Source: Paenibacillus sp. OV219
GTDB taxonomy: Bacteria; Bacillota; Bacilli; Paenibacillales; Paenibacillaceae
Length of the DNA stretch: 64,000 nucleotides
Reading direction: 5' to 3'
NCBI RefSeq assembly: GCF_900110075.1
Contig: NZ_FOCJ01000002.1
Location: 1 to 64,000, forward strand
Part shown: positions 56,550-64,000 of the stretch, one piece after another
Position numbering within the stretch: the stretch's first letter is position 1
Layout: every line of letters begins with the position of its first letter
Program-made: the position numbers and the translations under genes
The notes under the pieces: model-generated
What the model was told of the DNA's origin: nothing
The model's input: only the letters and a program-made list of their open reading frames with translations
Database searches by the model: none

Positions 56550-58592
56550 ATGGCTTATACAACCGAGCAGAATGGCGTTTTTCCATCGGTTTGTTCACTC
56601 GATTGTCCGGATCAGTGCGGACTGCTTGTTCACAAGGAGAACGGGCGTATTGTTCGCATTGAAGGCGACCCGGACCACCCTGTAACACAAGGGGCAATCT
56701 GCAATAAAGTCCGCAATATGACGGAGCGTATATATGACAAGGACCGTTTGCAATATCCGCTGAAGCGGGTAGGTCCCAAGGGAAGCGGCCAGTTCGAGCG
56801 CATCACTTGGGACGAAGCGATTGGCACGATCACTGCGAAATGGAAGCAGTTGATCGAAGAGGAAGGACCGGAAGCCATTCTCCCTTATAGCTTCTACGGT
56901 AATATGGGTCGGATCGGCACGGAAGGCATGGGCCGGCGCATGTTCAACCGTATGGGCGCAAGCAAGCTCATCTATTCCATCTGCGAAGCAGCGGGCACGG
57001 AGGGCTACGGCTATACGATGGGCGGCAGCTACGGGACGGACCCAGAGGAAACCGTTCACGCGAAGCTTCACATCATGTGGGGCATTAACGCCGTCAGCAC
57101 CAATATGCATCAAGTGACGATCTCCGAGAAAGCGCGCAAGCAAGGGGCGCAAGTCGTCGTCATTGATGTGCACCGCAACCGGACAGCTAGATGGGCGGAT
57201 TGGTTCATTCCGATTCTGCCAGGTACGGATGCAGCACTGGCACTTGGTGTGATGCATATTTTGTTCGCGGAAGGCTACGCCGATGAAGCATTTATGGCTG
57301 AGTTTACGACCGGACATGAGCAGCTGCGGGAGCATGTGAAGTCGTACACACCGGAGCTGGTATCGTCGATTACAGGTGTGCCTGTAGACGATATCTACAA
57401 GCTCGCGCGTATGTACGGCGAAGCGGAATCCGCGTTCATCCGGATCGGCAACGGGCCGCAGCATCATGACAACGGCGGTATGACGACTCGCGCGATTGCT
57501 TGCTTACCGGCGCTCACTGGGCAGTGGCTGAAACGCGGAGGCGGCGCTATTAAAGGCAACGGCGGCTATTTGATGATCAATAAGCCGGCCTTGGAACGTC
57601 CTGATCTCCGAGCGGAGAGCGGTGCGCAAGAGATCAATATGAACTTGCTTGGCATTGCGTTGATGGAGCCAGAGGGCCAGAAGCTTTCCTCGCTCTACGT
57701 CTTTAACGCGAACCCAGCAGTTGTGGCGCCGAACGCTAGCAAGGTAAGAGAGGGACTGTCACGCGAAGACTTGTTTACCGTTGTGCATGATCTGTTCTTG
57801 ACGGAAACGGCGACATACGCGGATATTGTGCTGCCGGCTACATCTGCTTTTGAGAATACCGATCTATACCTGTCTTACTGGCATCATTATGTGCATTTGC
57901 AGCAGCCGGTCGCAGCGCCGTATGGCGAGAGCAAATCGAACAGCGATGTGTTCCGACTGCTTGCTGCAGGGATGGGCTACGAGGAAGAAGCGTTTCGTGA
58001 CTCGGATGATAAGATGATCGAGCAGGCGCTTAACAATCCGAACAATCGCAATATCGCAGCGATTACGCTTGAAGGGCTGAAGGAGCACGGTTCAATCAAG
58101 GCTGACGTGAAGCCATTGTTTCCAGGCAAGCTGCGTACGCCGAGCGGACGAATTGAGCTATATTCGGCACGAATGGAGCGCAAGGGCTTTCCGCCGATGC
58201 CGACCTACACGCCGCTTGTCGATGACGGTCCGTACCCATTCCTGTTCATCCCGACGGCGAATCATAATTTCCTCAACTCGACGTTCTCGAACAATGAGAA
58301 GCATGTAAAGCTGGAGAAGACGCCGAGGCTGTATATGAACCGCTCCGATGCATCGGGGTTGAGCATAGAAGACGGTGACGCGATTAAAGTGTGGAACGAT
58401 CGTGGAGACTGCGAACTGACAGCGGCTGTCGGCGATGATGTGCTCTCAGGCGTTGTCGTTATGCAGGGATTATGGGCAGACGGCAAGGATGGCAAGGCGC
58501 TTGTCAATGCGCTGACGCCGGACCGCGTGGCAGATATGGGGAAAGGTGCGACGTTCTTCTCAGGGCGCGTACAAGTAGCGAAAATCGAATAG
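56550..58592 (+). CDS. molybdopterin oxidoreductase (DMSO reductase family)
   Basis: A 680-residue enzyme. The N-terminal [4Fe-4S] motif is SVCSLDCPDQCGLLV followed by GAICNKV (C-x3-C-x3-C...C). The molybdopterin domains are FYGNMGRIGTEGMG, NAVSTNMHQVTISEKARKQG and GIVLPATSAFENTD-like (IVLPATSAFENTDLYL), and the C-terminal dinucleotide-binding domain starts TANHNFLNSTF. No signal peptide, so it is cytoplasmic. The substrate is unknown. ATG 56550 is my choice; ATG 56511 also opens the frame. It overlaps the end region of the SDR gene in the same operon. Confidence 0.87.
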   Translation: MAYTTEQNGVFPSVCSLDCPDQCGLLVHKENGRIVRIEGDPDHPVTQGAICNKVRNMTERIYDKDRLQYPLKRVGPKGSGQFERITWDEAIGTITAKWKQLIEEEGPEAILPYSFYGNMGRIGTEGMGRRMFNRMGASKLIYSICEAAGTEGYGYTMGGSYGTDPEETVHAKLHIMWGINAVSTNMHQVTISEKARKQGAQVVVIDVHRNRTARWADWFIPILPGTDAALALGVMHILFAEGYADEAFMAEFTTGHEQLREHVKSYTPELVSSITGVPVDDIYKLARMYGEAESAFIRIGNGPQHHDNGGMTTRAIACLPALTGQWLKRGGGAIKGNGGYLMINKPALERPDLRAESGAQEINMNLLGIALMEPEGQKLSSLYVFNANPAVVAPNASKVREGLSREDLFTVVHDLFLTETATYADIVLPATSAFENTDLYLSYWHHYVHLQQPVAAPYGESKSNSDVFRLLAAGMGYEEEAFRDSDDKMIEQALNNPNNRNIAAITLEGLKEHGSIKADVKPLFPGKLRTPSGRIELYSARMERKGFPPMPTYTPLVDDGPYPFLFIPTANHNFLNSTFSNNEKHVKLEKTPRLYMNRSDASGLSIEDGDAIKVWNDRGDCELTAAVGDDVLSGVVVMQGLWADGKDGKALVNALTPDRVADMGKGATFFSGRVQVAKIE

Positions 58593-58621
58593 TTTGCTGG
58601 AGAAAAGGCGGGTGCGTGGGC

Positions 58622-59503
58622 ATGCGATTATCCATCGAGCAAATCATCAGTTATCAGACAGAAGGCTATCTTATCGTACCGAATGTATTCACAAGCGAGG
58701 ATCTTCAGCCAGTCATCAATGAATTGTCAGCGGAAATTGATGCGCGAGCTGGTGCGCTCCATGCAGAAGGCAAGCTACAGGAACTCTACGAGGACGAGCC
58801 GTTCGAGCGGCGGTATATGCTGCTGCATGCTCAGTGCCGGGAGATTGGCCGAGGCTTCGACATTAATGGGTATCTTGGCGAAGCGATGTTCCGATTTCTT
58901 GCCAATCCGAATCTGCTGGATGTCGTCGAATGCCTCCTCGGCACCGAGCTGAGCTGCAATCCGATCCAGCATATCCGCGCGAAGCTGCCAGCTTCCAGTG
59001 TGGGCTCGGAGGATCCGGATTATTTTCAAAATGTCCCTTGGCATCAGGATTGCGCCGTTACCGCGCCTGACTCCGAAGCGTCGGAGATCATTACGTTCTG
59101 GCTGCCGCTCGTCGATGCGACCGCGGAGACCGGTTGTATGGAAGTAATGCCCCATGTGTTCAAGCAGGGGTATATCAATCATCGCGCCGAAGGCGGCACT
59201 TCGATTGTACCGGAGATGCTGCCGCAGGTGTCGCCTGTTCTTGCCGAATGCACGAAGGGCAGCCTCGTCATCATGAGCAAATATACGCCGCACCGGGGCA
59301 TCGCGAATCGATCGGACATTGTCAGATGGTCGGTCGACCTGCGTTATCATAAGACAGGCGCGGCATCCGGTCGCGATGTGCATCCTTCGTTCGTCGTGCG
59401 CAGCCGGTTAGAGCCGGAAAGCGTGCTGACCGATAGCGAAGCATGGCGCCGAATGTGGCGGGAAGTGAAAGAGCAGAAGGGCAAGAGCCTACACCGGGTC
59501 TAA
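58622..59503 (+). CDS. phytanoyl-CoA dioxygenase (PhyH) family protein
   Basis: A 293-residue Fe(II)/2-oxoglutarate oxygenase. Metal ligands are in VPWHQDCAVT (H-x-D) and SKYTPHRGIANRSD; the Arg for 2-oxoglutarate is in VRWSVDLRY. It is only distantly similar to the PhyH at 53006. It is the last gene of the SDR/molybdopterin operon and is followed by a terminator. ATG 58622 is preceded by GGCGGG. Confidence 0.87.
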   Translation: MRLSIEQIISYQTEGYLIVPNVFTSEDLQPVINELSAEIDARAGALHAEGKLQELYEDEPFERRYMLLHAQCREIGRGFDINGYLGEAMFRFLANPNLLDVVECLLGTELSCNPIQHIRAKLPASSVGSEDPDYFQNVPWHQDCAVTAPDSEASEIITFWLPLVDATAETGCMEVMPHVFKQGYINHRAEGGTSIVPEMLPQVSPVLAECTKGSLVIMSKYTPHRGIANRSDIVRWSVDLRYHKTGAASGRDVHPSFVVRSRLEPESVLTDSEAWRRMWREVKEQKGKSLHRV

Positions 59504-59530
59504 TAAATAATCGAATAGGATGTAAAAAGC

Positions 59531-59562
59531 CAAGTGCCGCGTATAACGCGGCGCTTTTTTTA
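59531..59562 (+). terminator. terminator of the catabolic operon
   Basis: Stem AAGTGCCGCG / CGCGGCGCTT with a TATAA loop and T tract. Confidence 0.9.
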
Positions 59563-59564
59563 CT

Positions 59565-59578
59565 TGTAAACGTTGAAC
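59565..59578 (+). promoter_or_regulatory. cre-like CcpA site
   Basis: TGTAAACGTTGAAC matches the cre consensus TGWAANCGNTNWCA at 12 of 14 positions (the last two differ). It lies upstream of the TTGACA box of the second ABC operon. Confidence 0.35.
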
Positions 59579-59604
59579 GGTATGCTGACAGTAGATATGT
59601 ATTT

Positions 59605-59676
59605 TTGACAAATTGGTTTACGTTTTGTGCATTTAAACGCATGAAATAAGATACAAATATCAAAAACGTAAACCAA
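59605..59676 (+). promoter_or_regulatory. promoter with 14-bp inverted-repeat operator of the second ABC operon
   Basis: TTGACA at 59605-59610 with a weak TGCATT 17 nt later. A perfect inverted repeat, TTGGTTTACGTTTT (59613-59626) and AAAACGTAAACCAA (59663-59676), is spaced by 36 nt. The left arm falls in the promoter spacer and the right arm about 35 nt downstream, which suggests a looping repressor or paired half sites. The regulator is unknown. Confidence 0.55.
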
Positions 59677-59779
59677 AAATGTACAATTTACGAATAATGT
59701 AAAAAACGGTCTATTTCATCTCCCTGTTTCTCCCCCTATAATCAAGTTGTACCACGATCAAATAGAAAAGGGGTAAAAC

Positions 59780-61585
59780 ATGAAACGTTATGCAAAGTAC
59801 ACAAAGTTGGCAACGCTTTCTCTTGTGATTAGCATGCTGCCGACGTTAGCCGCCTGTTCGAACAACAATAACACGAGTAACAACGAAGGGGCTGCGGCTA
59901 ACAACAATCAGGCAGCGGTTCAGAACGCTCCAGCTTCCACTAACGATGCGAAGCCAACTGAGGTCTGGAAACAGAAATTCGATCCGCCGGTTACCATTAC
60001 ATCTGCTGTTACGGATGACGGTGCTTCCCGTGGCAATGCCTTTAAACCAGGGGAGTCGATGGAAAACAATGCAATACTTACTTGGATGAAAGACAATATC
60101 GGTATCGAGGTTAAATATGATTTTATCGTAACGAAGCCGGAAGACTACGATACGAAGCTGCGCCTACTGCTCTCGAGCGGCGGCAAACTGCCTGATGTAT
60201 TCGGAACCTCCGGAGAAATCCTGCAAAGTATGCTTCAAGCGAATAAGCTGATGCCGCTTGATGAAGCGATCGAGAAATACGCGCATCCAGAGTACAAGAA
60301 GATGCTGGAGAAGCTAGCGTATACGATGGGCGAAGTGAAGAAGGACGGCCATATTTACGGTATTCCTGCCTTCTTCATGGGCGACGAAGGAACGGTCATG
60401 TGGGTGCGCAAGGATTGGCTCGATAATCTCGGTCTGAAAGCACCGACTACGCTGGCTGAATTTGAAGAAGTTATTAAGCAGTTCACGGAGAACGATCCGG
60501 ATAAGAACGGAAAGAATGACACAGTCGGTCTCGCTGTACCGCTCAAAGAAGGACCTTGGACGTGGATGGGGCAGACGGATGCAATCGTTGGAGCGCTTAC
60601 TGATCAAATGATCAACACCTACGATGTCCGCAGCTTCTGGAACAAAGGCGCAGACGGTAAGCTCAGCTACGGCGCAATCCATCCGGATGCGAAGAAGTAC
60701 CTGGAAACGATGAAAGACTGGATGAACAAAGGCTATATTGATAAAGAAGCAGGCATTAAGGATCCGATGAAAACGTCGGAGCTGGTTGCAAGCGGTAAGG
60801 CAGGCGTTATCTTCGGACCATTCTGGATGGGCGACTGGCCGCTTAGCGATGCTGCAAAGGTTGATGCTAAAGCAGACTTCGAGCCTTATGCGCTCCCTGC
60901 CAGTCCTGACGGCAAAGTAGGCCGCGCAGAGAAGCCGCTCACTGCAGGCTTCACTGTATTCAACAAAGACTTCAAAAATATCGAAGCATGGTTCGCATAC
61001 TTCAATAAGATGTTCGCGAAGGGCTTGGAGCAAGACGGCGACCCGTACTACGACCCAAGCTGGAAGAACGGCTTCATGGAAGGTTATGACTATGTTACCG
61101 TTGACGGCAAAGTCATAAAGGCTGATTTCAAGGAAAACGGTGTACCGGAAGACAAATGGCCGCTCAAAGACGGCAGCAAGATGGATATGCGATTCATGAC
61201 CACGAATATTCTTGCAGGCGGCGTAACGACGATTCCGTTCTCCAATGACGAGCCGGTTAAGAAGTTCCTGGCTGATCCGAACGCAGACGCTCTCACTTCC
61301 AGAGAAGTCGATGTGAAAGCGATGAAGCGTAAGCAGATCGAAGCTGCAGGCGTACGGATTAACCAAGGCATCACCGAAGGTAAAAACTACTTCACCGGAC
61401 CTGTGACGCCGACGATGAAATCCAAAGGTCAATTGCTTCAGAAGCTCGCTACAGAGGCTTATCTGAAGATCATTTATGGCGATAAGCCGATCGAGTATTT
61501 TGATGAATTCGTCAAGGAATGGCTCGCGAACGGCGGAGAGAAGATTACGGAAGAAGTTAATGATTGGTATGCGAAGAACCAGTAA
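59780..61585 (+). CDS. extracellular solute-binding lipoprotein (LipO/YtcQ-like)
   Basis: A 601-residue binding protein with signal peptide and lipobox LAAC at about residues 23-26, then an Asn/Ala linker. The binding domains follow (FVMKPED-like FIVTKPEDYDTKLRLLLSSG, KLPDVFGTSGEILQ, GIPAFFMGDEGTVMWVRKDW). It belongs to the large YtcQ/LipO type that serves LplB/YtcP permeases for oligosaccharides. ATG 59780 follows AAAGGGG. Confidence 0.92.
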   Translation: MKRYAKYTKLATLSLVISMLPTLAACSNNNNTSNNEGAAANNNQAAVQNAPASTNDAKPTEVWKQKFDPPVTITSAVTDDGASRGNAFKPGESMENNAILTWMKDNIGIEVKYDFIVTKPEDYDTKLRLLLSSGGKLPDVFGTSGEILQSMLQANKLMPLDEAIEKYAHPEYKKMLEKLAYTMGEVKKDGHIYGIPAFFMGDEGTVMWVRKDWLDNLGLKAPTTLAEFEEVIKQFTENDPDKNGKNDTVGLAVPLKEGPWTWMGQTDAIVGALTDQMINTYDVRSFWNKGADGKLSYGAIHPDAKKYLETMKDWMNKGYIDKEAGIKDPMKTSELVASGKAGVIFGPFWMGDWPLSDAAKVDAKADFEPYALPASPDGKVGRAEKPLTAGFTVFNKDFKNIEAWFAYFNKMFAKGLEQDGDPYYDPSWKNGFMEGYDYVTVDGKVIKADFKENGVPEDKWPLKDGSKMDMRFMTTNILAGGVTTIPFSNDEPVKKFLADPNADALTSREVDVKAMKRKQIEAAGVRINQGITEGKNYFTGPVTPTMKSKGQLLQKLATEAYLKIIYGDKPIEYFDEFVKEWLANGGEKITEEVNDWYAKNQ

Positions 61586-61680
61586 GGATGGAAAAACCGC
61601 ATGAATGAGAGACAGAGGGACCGCGGTAGTCTAAAGCTGCAGCTACTCCTCTGTTTTTCTTATGAAAGGAAGGGTGCAAG

Positions 61681-62577
61681 GTGCTATCGTATTGGAAAAA
61701 AACGTGGCCGTTCCATATGCTTTTGCTGCCGGCAATCGTATTATGCATCATATTTTCTTACATTCCTATGGTTGGGATAATCATAGCTTTCGAAGATTAT
61801 CAGCCGTGGGTTGGGATGAAAAATTCGCCTTGGGTGGGCCTTGACCATTTCCATTATCTGTTTACCTATCCCGACGGCAAGCAGATCATAATGAATACGT
61901 TAATTATTGCCGCATTTAAATTGCTTTTTAACTTGATTATTCCGATTGTTTTCGCGCTCTTGCTTAATGAAGTCAGAAAAGTCGTGTTCAAGCGAGTTGT
62001 GCAAACACTTGTCTATTTGCCTCACTTCTTGTCTTGGGTTATTCTAGGGGGCATCTTGATCGATATCCTCTCAACGGAGGGCGGGATTGTAAACCGCGTT
62101 CTCGCTACAGTTGGCATGGAGAAGATCTTTTTCCTCGGAAATGGTCCTTGGTTCCGATTTACGGTCATTATTAGCGATGTATGGAAAGAATTCGGGTTCT
62201 CCGCGATTATTTTCCTAGCAACGTTAGTCGGCATAAATCCGTCGCTGTATGAAGCGGCTGAAATTGATGGCGCTACCCGCTGGCAGCAAGTGAAGTCGAT
62301 CACAATTCCACTTATGCTGCCAATCGTAATCGTTGTAGCGACGCTGTCGCTCGGTCGGATATTGGATGCGGGCTTTGATCAGATCTTAAACATTTACAAC
62401 CCGCTTGTATTCTCACACGGAGATATTATTGATACGTTCGCATATCGGGAAGGGTTAAACAACTCTCAATTCAGCTTCGGAACAGCGGTTGGCGTGTTCA
62501 AGTCTGTCGTCGGCCTTATTCTGATTATCATCAGCTACAGATTGGCCTACAAATTGGCGAACTACCGGATTTTCTAA
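61681..62577 (+). CDS. ABC transporter permease, LplB-like
   Basis: A 298-residue six-helix permease with the EAA loop SLYEAAEIDGATRWQQVKSI. The pattern PHFLSWVILGGI and LNNSQFSFGTAVGVFKSVVG is LplB-like. The start is GTG 61681 behind AAGGAAGGG. It is the second gene of the importer operon. Confidence 0.92.
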   Translation: MLSYWKKTWPFHMLLLPAIVLCIIFSYIPMVGIIIAFEDYQPWVGMKNSPWVGLDHFHYLFTYPDGKQIIMNTLIIAAFKLLFNLIIPIVFALLLNEVRKVVFKRVVQTLVYLPHFLSWVILGGILIDILSTEGGIVNRVLATVGMEKIFFLGNGPWFRFTVIISDVWKEFGFSAIIFLATLVGINPSLYEAAEIDGATRWQQVKSITIPLMLPIVIVVATLSLGRILDAGFDQILNIYNPLVFSHGDIIDTFAYREGLNNSQFSFGTAVGVFKSVVGLILIIISYRLAYKLANYRIF

Positions 62578-62589
62578 GGAGGTTGAAAT

Positions 62590-63468
62590 ATGCTTTACCG
62601 CTCTCGGAGCTATAAGTTATTTACGATTGCAAACACGATATTTCTATGCCTGCTCGGCTTGCTGTGCATTATGCCGCTTATCCATATCTTTGCTGTTTCT
62701 TTCAGTTCGCGGGCCGCGGCAACAGCGAATATCGTCAACTTCTGGCCGGTGGGCTTCACGACGGACGCTTATGTCAAGACGCTAGGCAATGAGAAGTTTC
62801 TCAGATCCTTATGGATCGGTGCAGAGCGGACAATCTTAGGGACGATTGTTTCCATGATTGTCGTCACAATGGCCGCATATAGCTTGTCCAAGACGAGCAA
62901 CAAATTTCCAGGGCGCCAAATTTATATGTGGCTATTCGTGTTTACGATGCTCTTCTCGGGAGGTTTGATTCCTTCCTATATTCTGATCACGAAGCTTCAT
63001 CTGATCGATTCCATTTGGTCGCTAGTATTGCCTTCGGCCGTCAGCGTATGGAATATAATTCTGATGCTCAACTTCTTTCGCACGATTCCAGTCGATCTGG
63101 AAGAAGCGGCTTATATTGATGGAGCTGGTCACTTAAGAGTGCTGTGGAGCGTATATTTACCGGTTTCGATGGCCTCCATTGCAACGTTGTCTTTGTTCAC
63201 GATGGTCTTCCACTGGAACTCATGGTTTGACGGTGTCATCTATATGACGAATCCCGATGGCTATCCGCTTTCTAGTTATTTGCACTCCATGATCGTAAGT
63301 GACAATCTATCACGTATCGGAGTAACATCGGATAGTGTAGCGAATTTCTCAAGCCGAACGATCAAGACTGCCCAAATCTTTATCGGCGCGCTGCCGATTC
63401 TGCTTGTGTATCCATTCCTGCAAAAATACTTCGTTAAAGGAATTGTGCTAGGCTCCGTGAAATCGTAG
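62590..63468 (+). CDS. ABC transporter permease, YtcP-like
   Basis: A 292-residue six-helix permease with the EAA loop DLEEAAYIDGAGHLRVLWSV and FTMLFSGGLIPSYILITKLH, typical of YtcP. AAGGAGG lies 8 nt before ATG 62590. It pairs with the LplB-like permease. The sensor kinase gene begins 25 bp later. Confidence 0.92.
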   Translation: MLYRSRSYKLFTIANTIFLCLLGLLCIMPLIHIFAVSFSSRAAATANIVNFWPVGFTTDAYVKTLGNEKFLRSLWIGAERTILGTIVSMIVVTMAAYSLSKTSNKFPGRQIYMWLFVFTMLFSGGLIPSYILITKLHLIDSIWSLVLPSAVSVWNIILMLNFFRTIPVDLEEAAYIDGAGHLRVLWSVYLPVSMASIATLSLFTMVFHWNSWFDGVIYMTNPDGYPLSSYLHSMIVSDNLSRIGVTSDSVANFSSRTIKTAQIFIGALPILLVYPFLQKYFVKGIVLGSVKS

Positions 63469-63493
63469 GCGAAAATGCTTCAAAAGGACGGGA

Positions 63494-64000
63494 TTGAATC
63501 GAGTGAGAAACAGGGTAAACATATTTACGAGAATTATGATCGTTATCGTTCTGATGCTCGTTCCGATCTTCTTGATGTACAATTCGTCGAATAAGACAAG
63601 TACCGACGTCGTCGAGCAGGAGCTACTGCAGGTTAACCTGAATCGGATCCGGTTTTTTGTGGAGCAAATGAATGTAGAGGCGGACCGCTTATGGCGGGCC
63701 GCTTTCGTCATTGCTACGGACCCGGATGCGGTACAGCTCCAGTTCCGTTCATCCACCGAACCCACCTACTCCATATTGGAATCGAAACGGCTGCTGCTGC
63801 AGAAGCTCGATATGCAATCCACCACCTTCGAATGGGACAATGAATTCACGGTCTATTCTCCACTTGCGAATCTTGCGGTATCTACGAATTCGAAACAGCA
63901 GTATGACTTGGCCTACTTCAACGATCATCTATCTCAGGAGCGCTGGGACTACCGTCACATCTTTACGGAACGCGGTGTGGAACAAGCATTCGTGCGTCAT
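63494..64000 (+). CDS. YesM-like sensor histidine kinase (partial, runs off the window)
   Basis: The open frame from TTG 63494 (or GTG 63503; AAAGGACGGG upstream) reads through to base 64000 without a stop. It begins with a basic run (NRVNIFTRI), then one membrane helix (IMIVIVLMLVPIFLMY) and an extracytoplasmic sensor domain (EQELLQVNLNRIRFFVEQM, DRLWRAAFVIATDPDAVQLQ). This is the N-terminal layout of YesM-type kinases that control YtcQ/LplB/YtcP importers through an AraC-type response regulator. The kinase part lies outside the window. Confidence 0.72.
   Translation, partial: MNRVRNRVNIFTRIMIVIVLMLVPIFLMYNSSNKTSTDVVEQELLQVNLNRIRFFVEQMNVEADRLWRAAFVIATDPDAVQLQFRSSTEPTYSILESKRLLLQKLDMQSTTFEWDNEFTVYSPLANLAVSTNSKQQYDLAYFNDHLSQERWDYRHIFTERGVEQAFVRH

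Noticed and set aside
60314-61432. 372-aa antisense open frame within the second binding-protein gene
   Set aside because: It is a shadow of a strongly supported lipoprotein gene with biased codon use. The same holds for the antisense frames at 48654-49457 and 56595-57467.

Overview
The window comes from a spore-forming Gram-positive bacterium of the Paenibacillus type. The evidence is strong AGGAGG-type ribosome sites with frequent GTG/TTG starts, a YhaM exonuclease, the mother-cell sporulation sigma factor SigK, ComP/ComA-like regulators, and carbohydrate ABC importers with LacI/AraC/YesM-type regulators. It opens in the 3' end of a 23S rRNA gene, followed by 5S rRNA and a terminator.

Layout. 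1-350: end of an rRNA operon. 431-11256: chromosomal housekeeping and sugar genes: a DUF962 gene broken by a TAG, an MFS transporter, an XRE regulator with a His/Asp/Glu-rich linker, yhaM, two Gfo/Idh/MocA oxidoreductases, a UxaA-type dehydratase pair with an AraC regulator, a lipoprotein and an HcaT-like MFS. 11566-47525: a sigK gene split in two by a 35,258-bp skin-like element. 47718-64000: an unknown 189-aa protein, a sugar ABC importer with LacI control, a catabolic block (two PhyH dioxygenases, two SDRs, a molybdopterin oxidoreductase, AraC), a second ABC importer, and the start of a sensor kinase that runs off the window.

The main discovery is the element at 11764-47021. The first 66 codons of sigK lie at 11566-11763 and the remaining 167 codons at 47022-47525. 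Both break points carry GTCAA. Joining them there restores an uninterrupted 233-aa pro-SigK. The inner ends are 26-bp arms, nearly perfect inverted copies of each other, so the excised circle would carry a classic large-serine-recombinase attP with an AA crossover. A SpoIVCA-type large serine recombinase (43955-45577) lies near the right end. Unusually, a second, intact sigK (11823-12524) sits just inside the left end, where the host sigK promoter would read into it before excision but not after.

The element also carries a spore-surface-like set: a Gly-Ser-Asn/Gly-Ser-Arg repeat protein behind a textbook SigK promoter, about ten glycosyltransferases, and nucleotide-sugar enzymes including GalE and a UDP-sugar dehydrogenase. 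Next comes an operon that I read as a type IV CRISPR-Cas effector module: Csf1-like, Csf2/Cas7-like, Cas6, Csf3/Cas5-like and a RecD2 helicase. A ComP/ComA-like quorum-sensing kinase and regulator are inserted in its middle. No CRISPR array or cas1/cas2 is visible. Further right are an aldo-keto reductase, a nitroreductase, a sulfatase with its formylglycine-generating enzyme, and a frameshifted GIY-YIG gene. The combination of a developmentally excisable sigK element, a spare sigK, and a type IV module under a quorum-type sensor is the most unusual feature of the window. Assignments were made by reading motifs; no database search was run.
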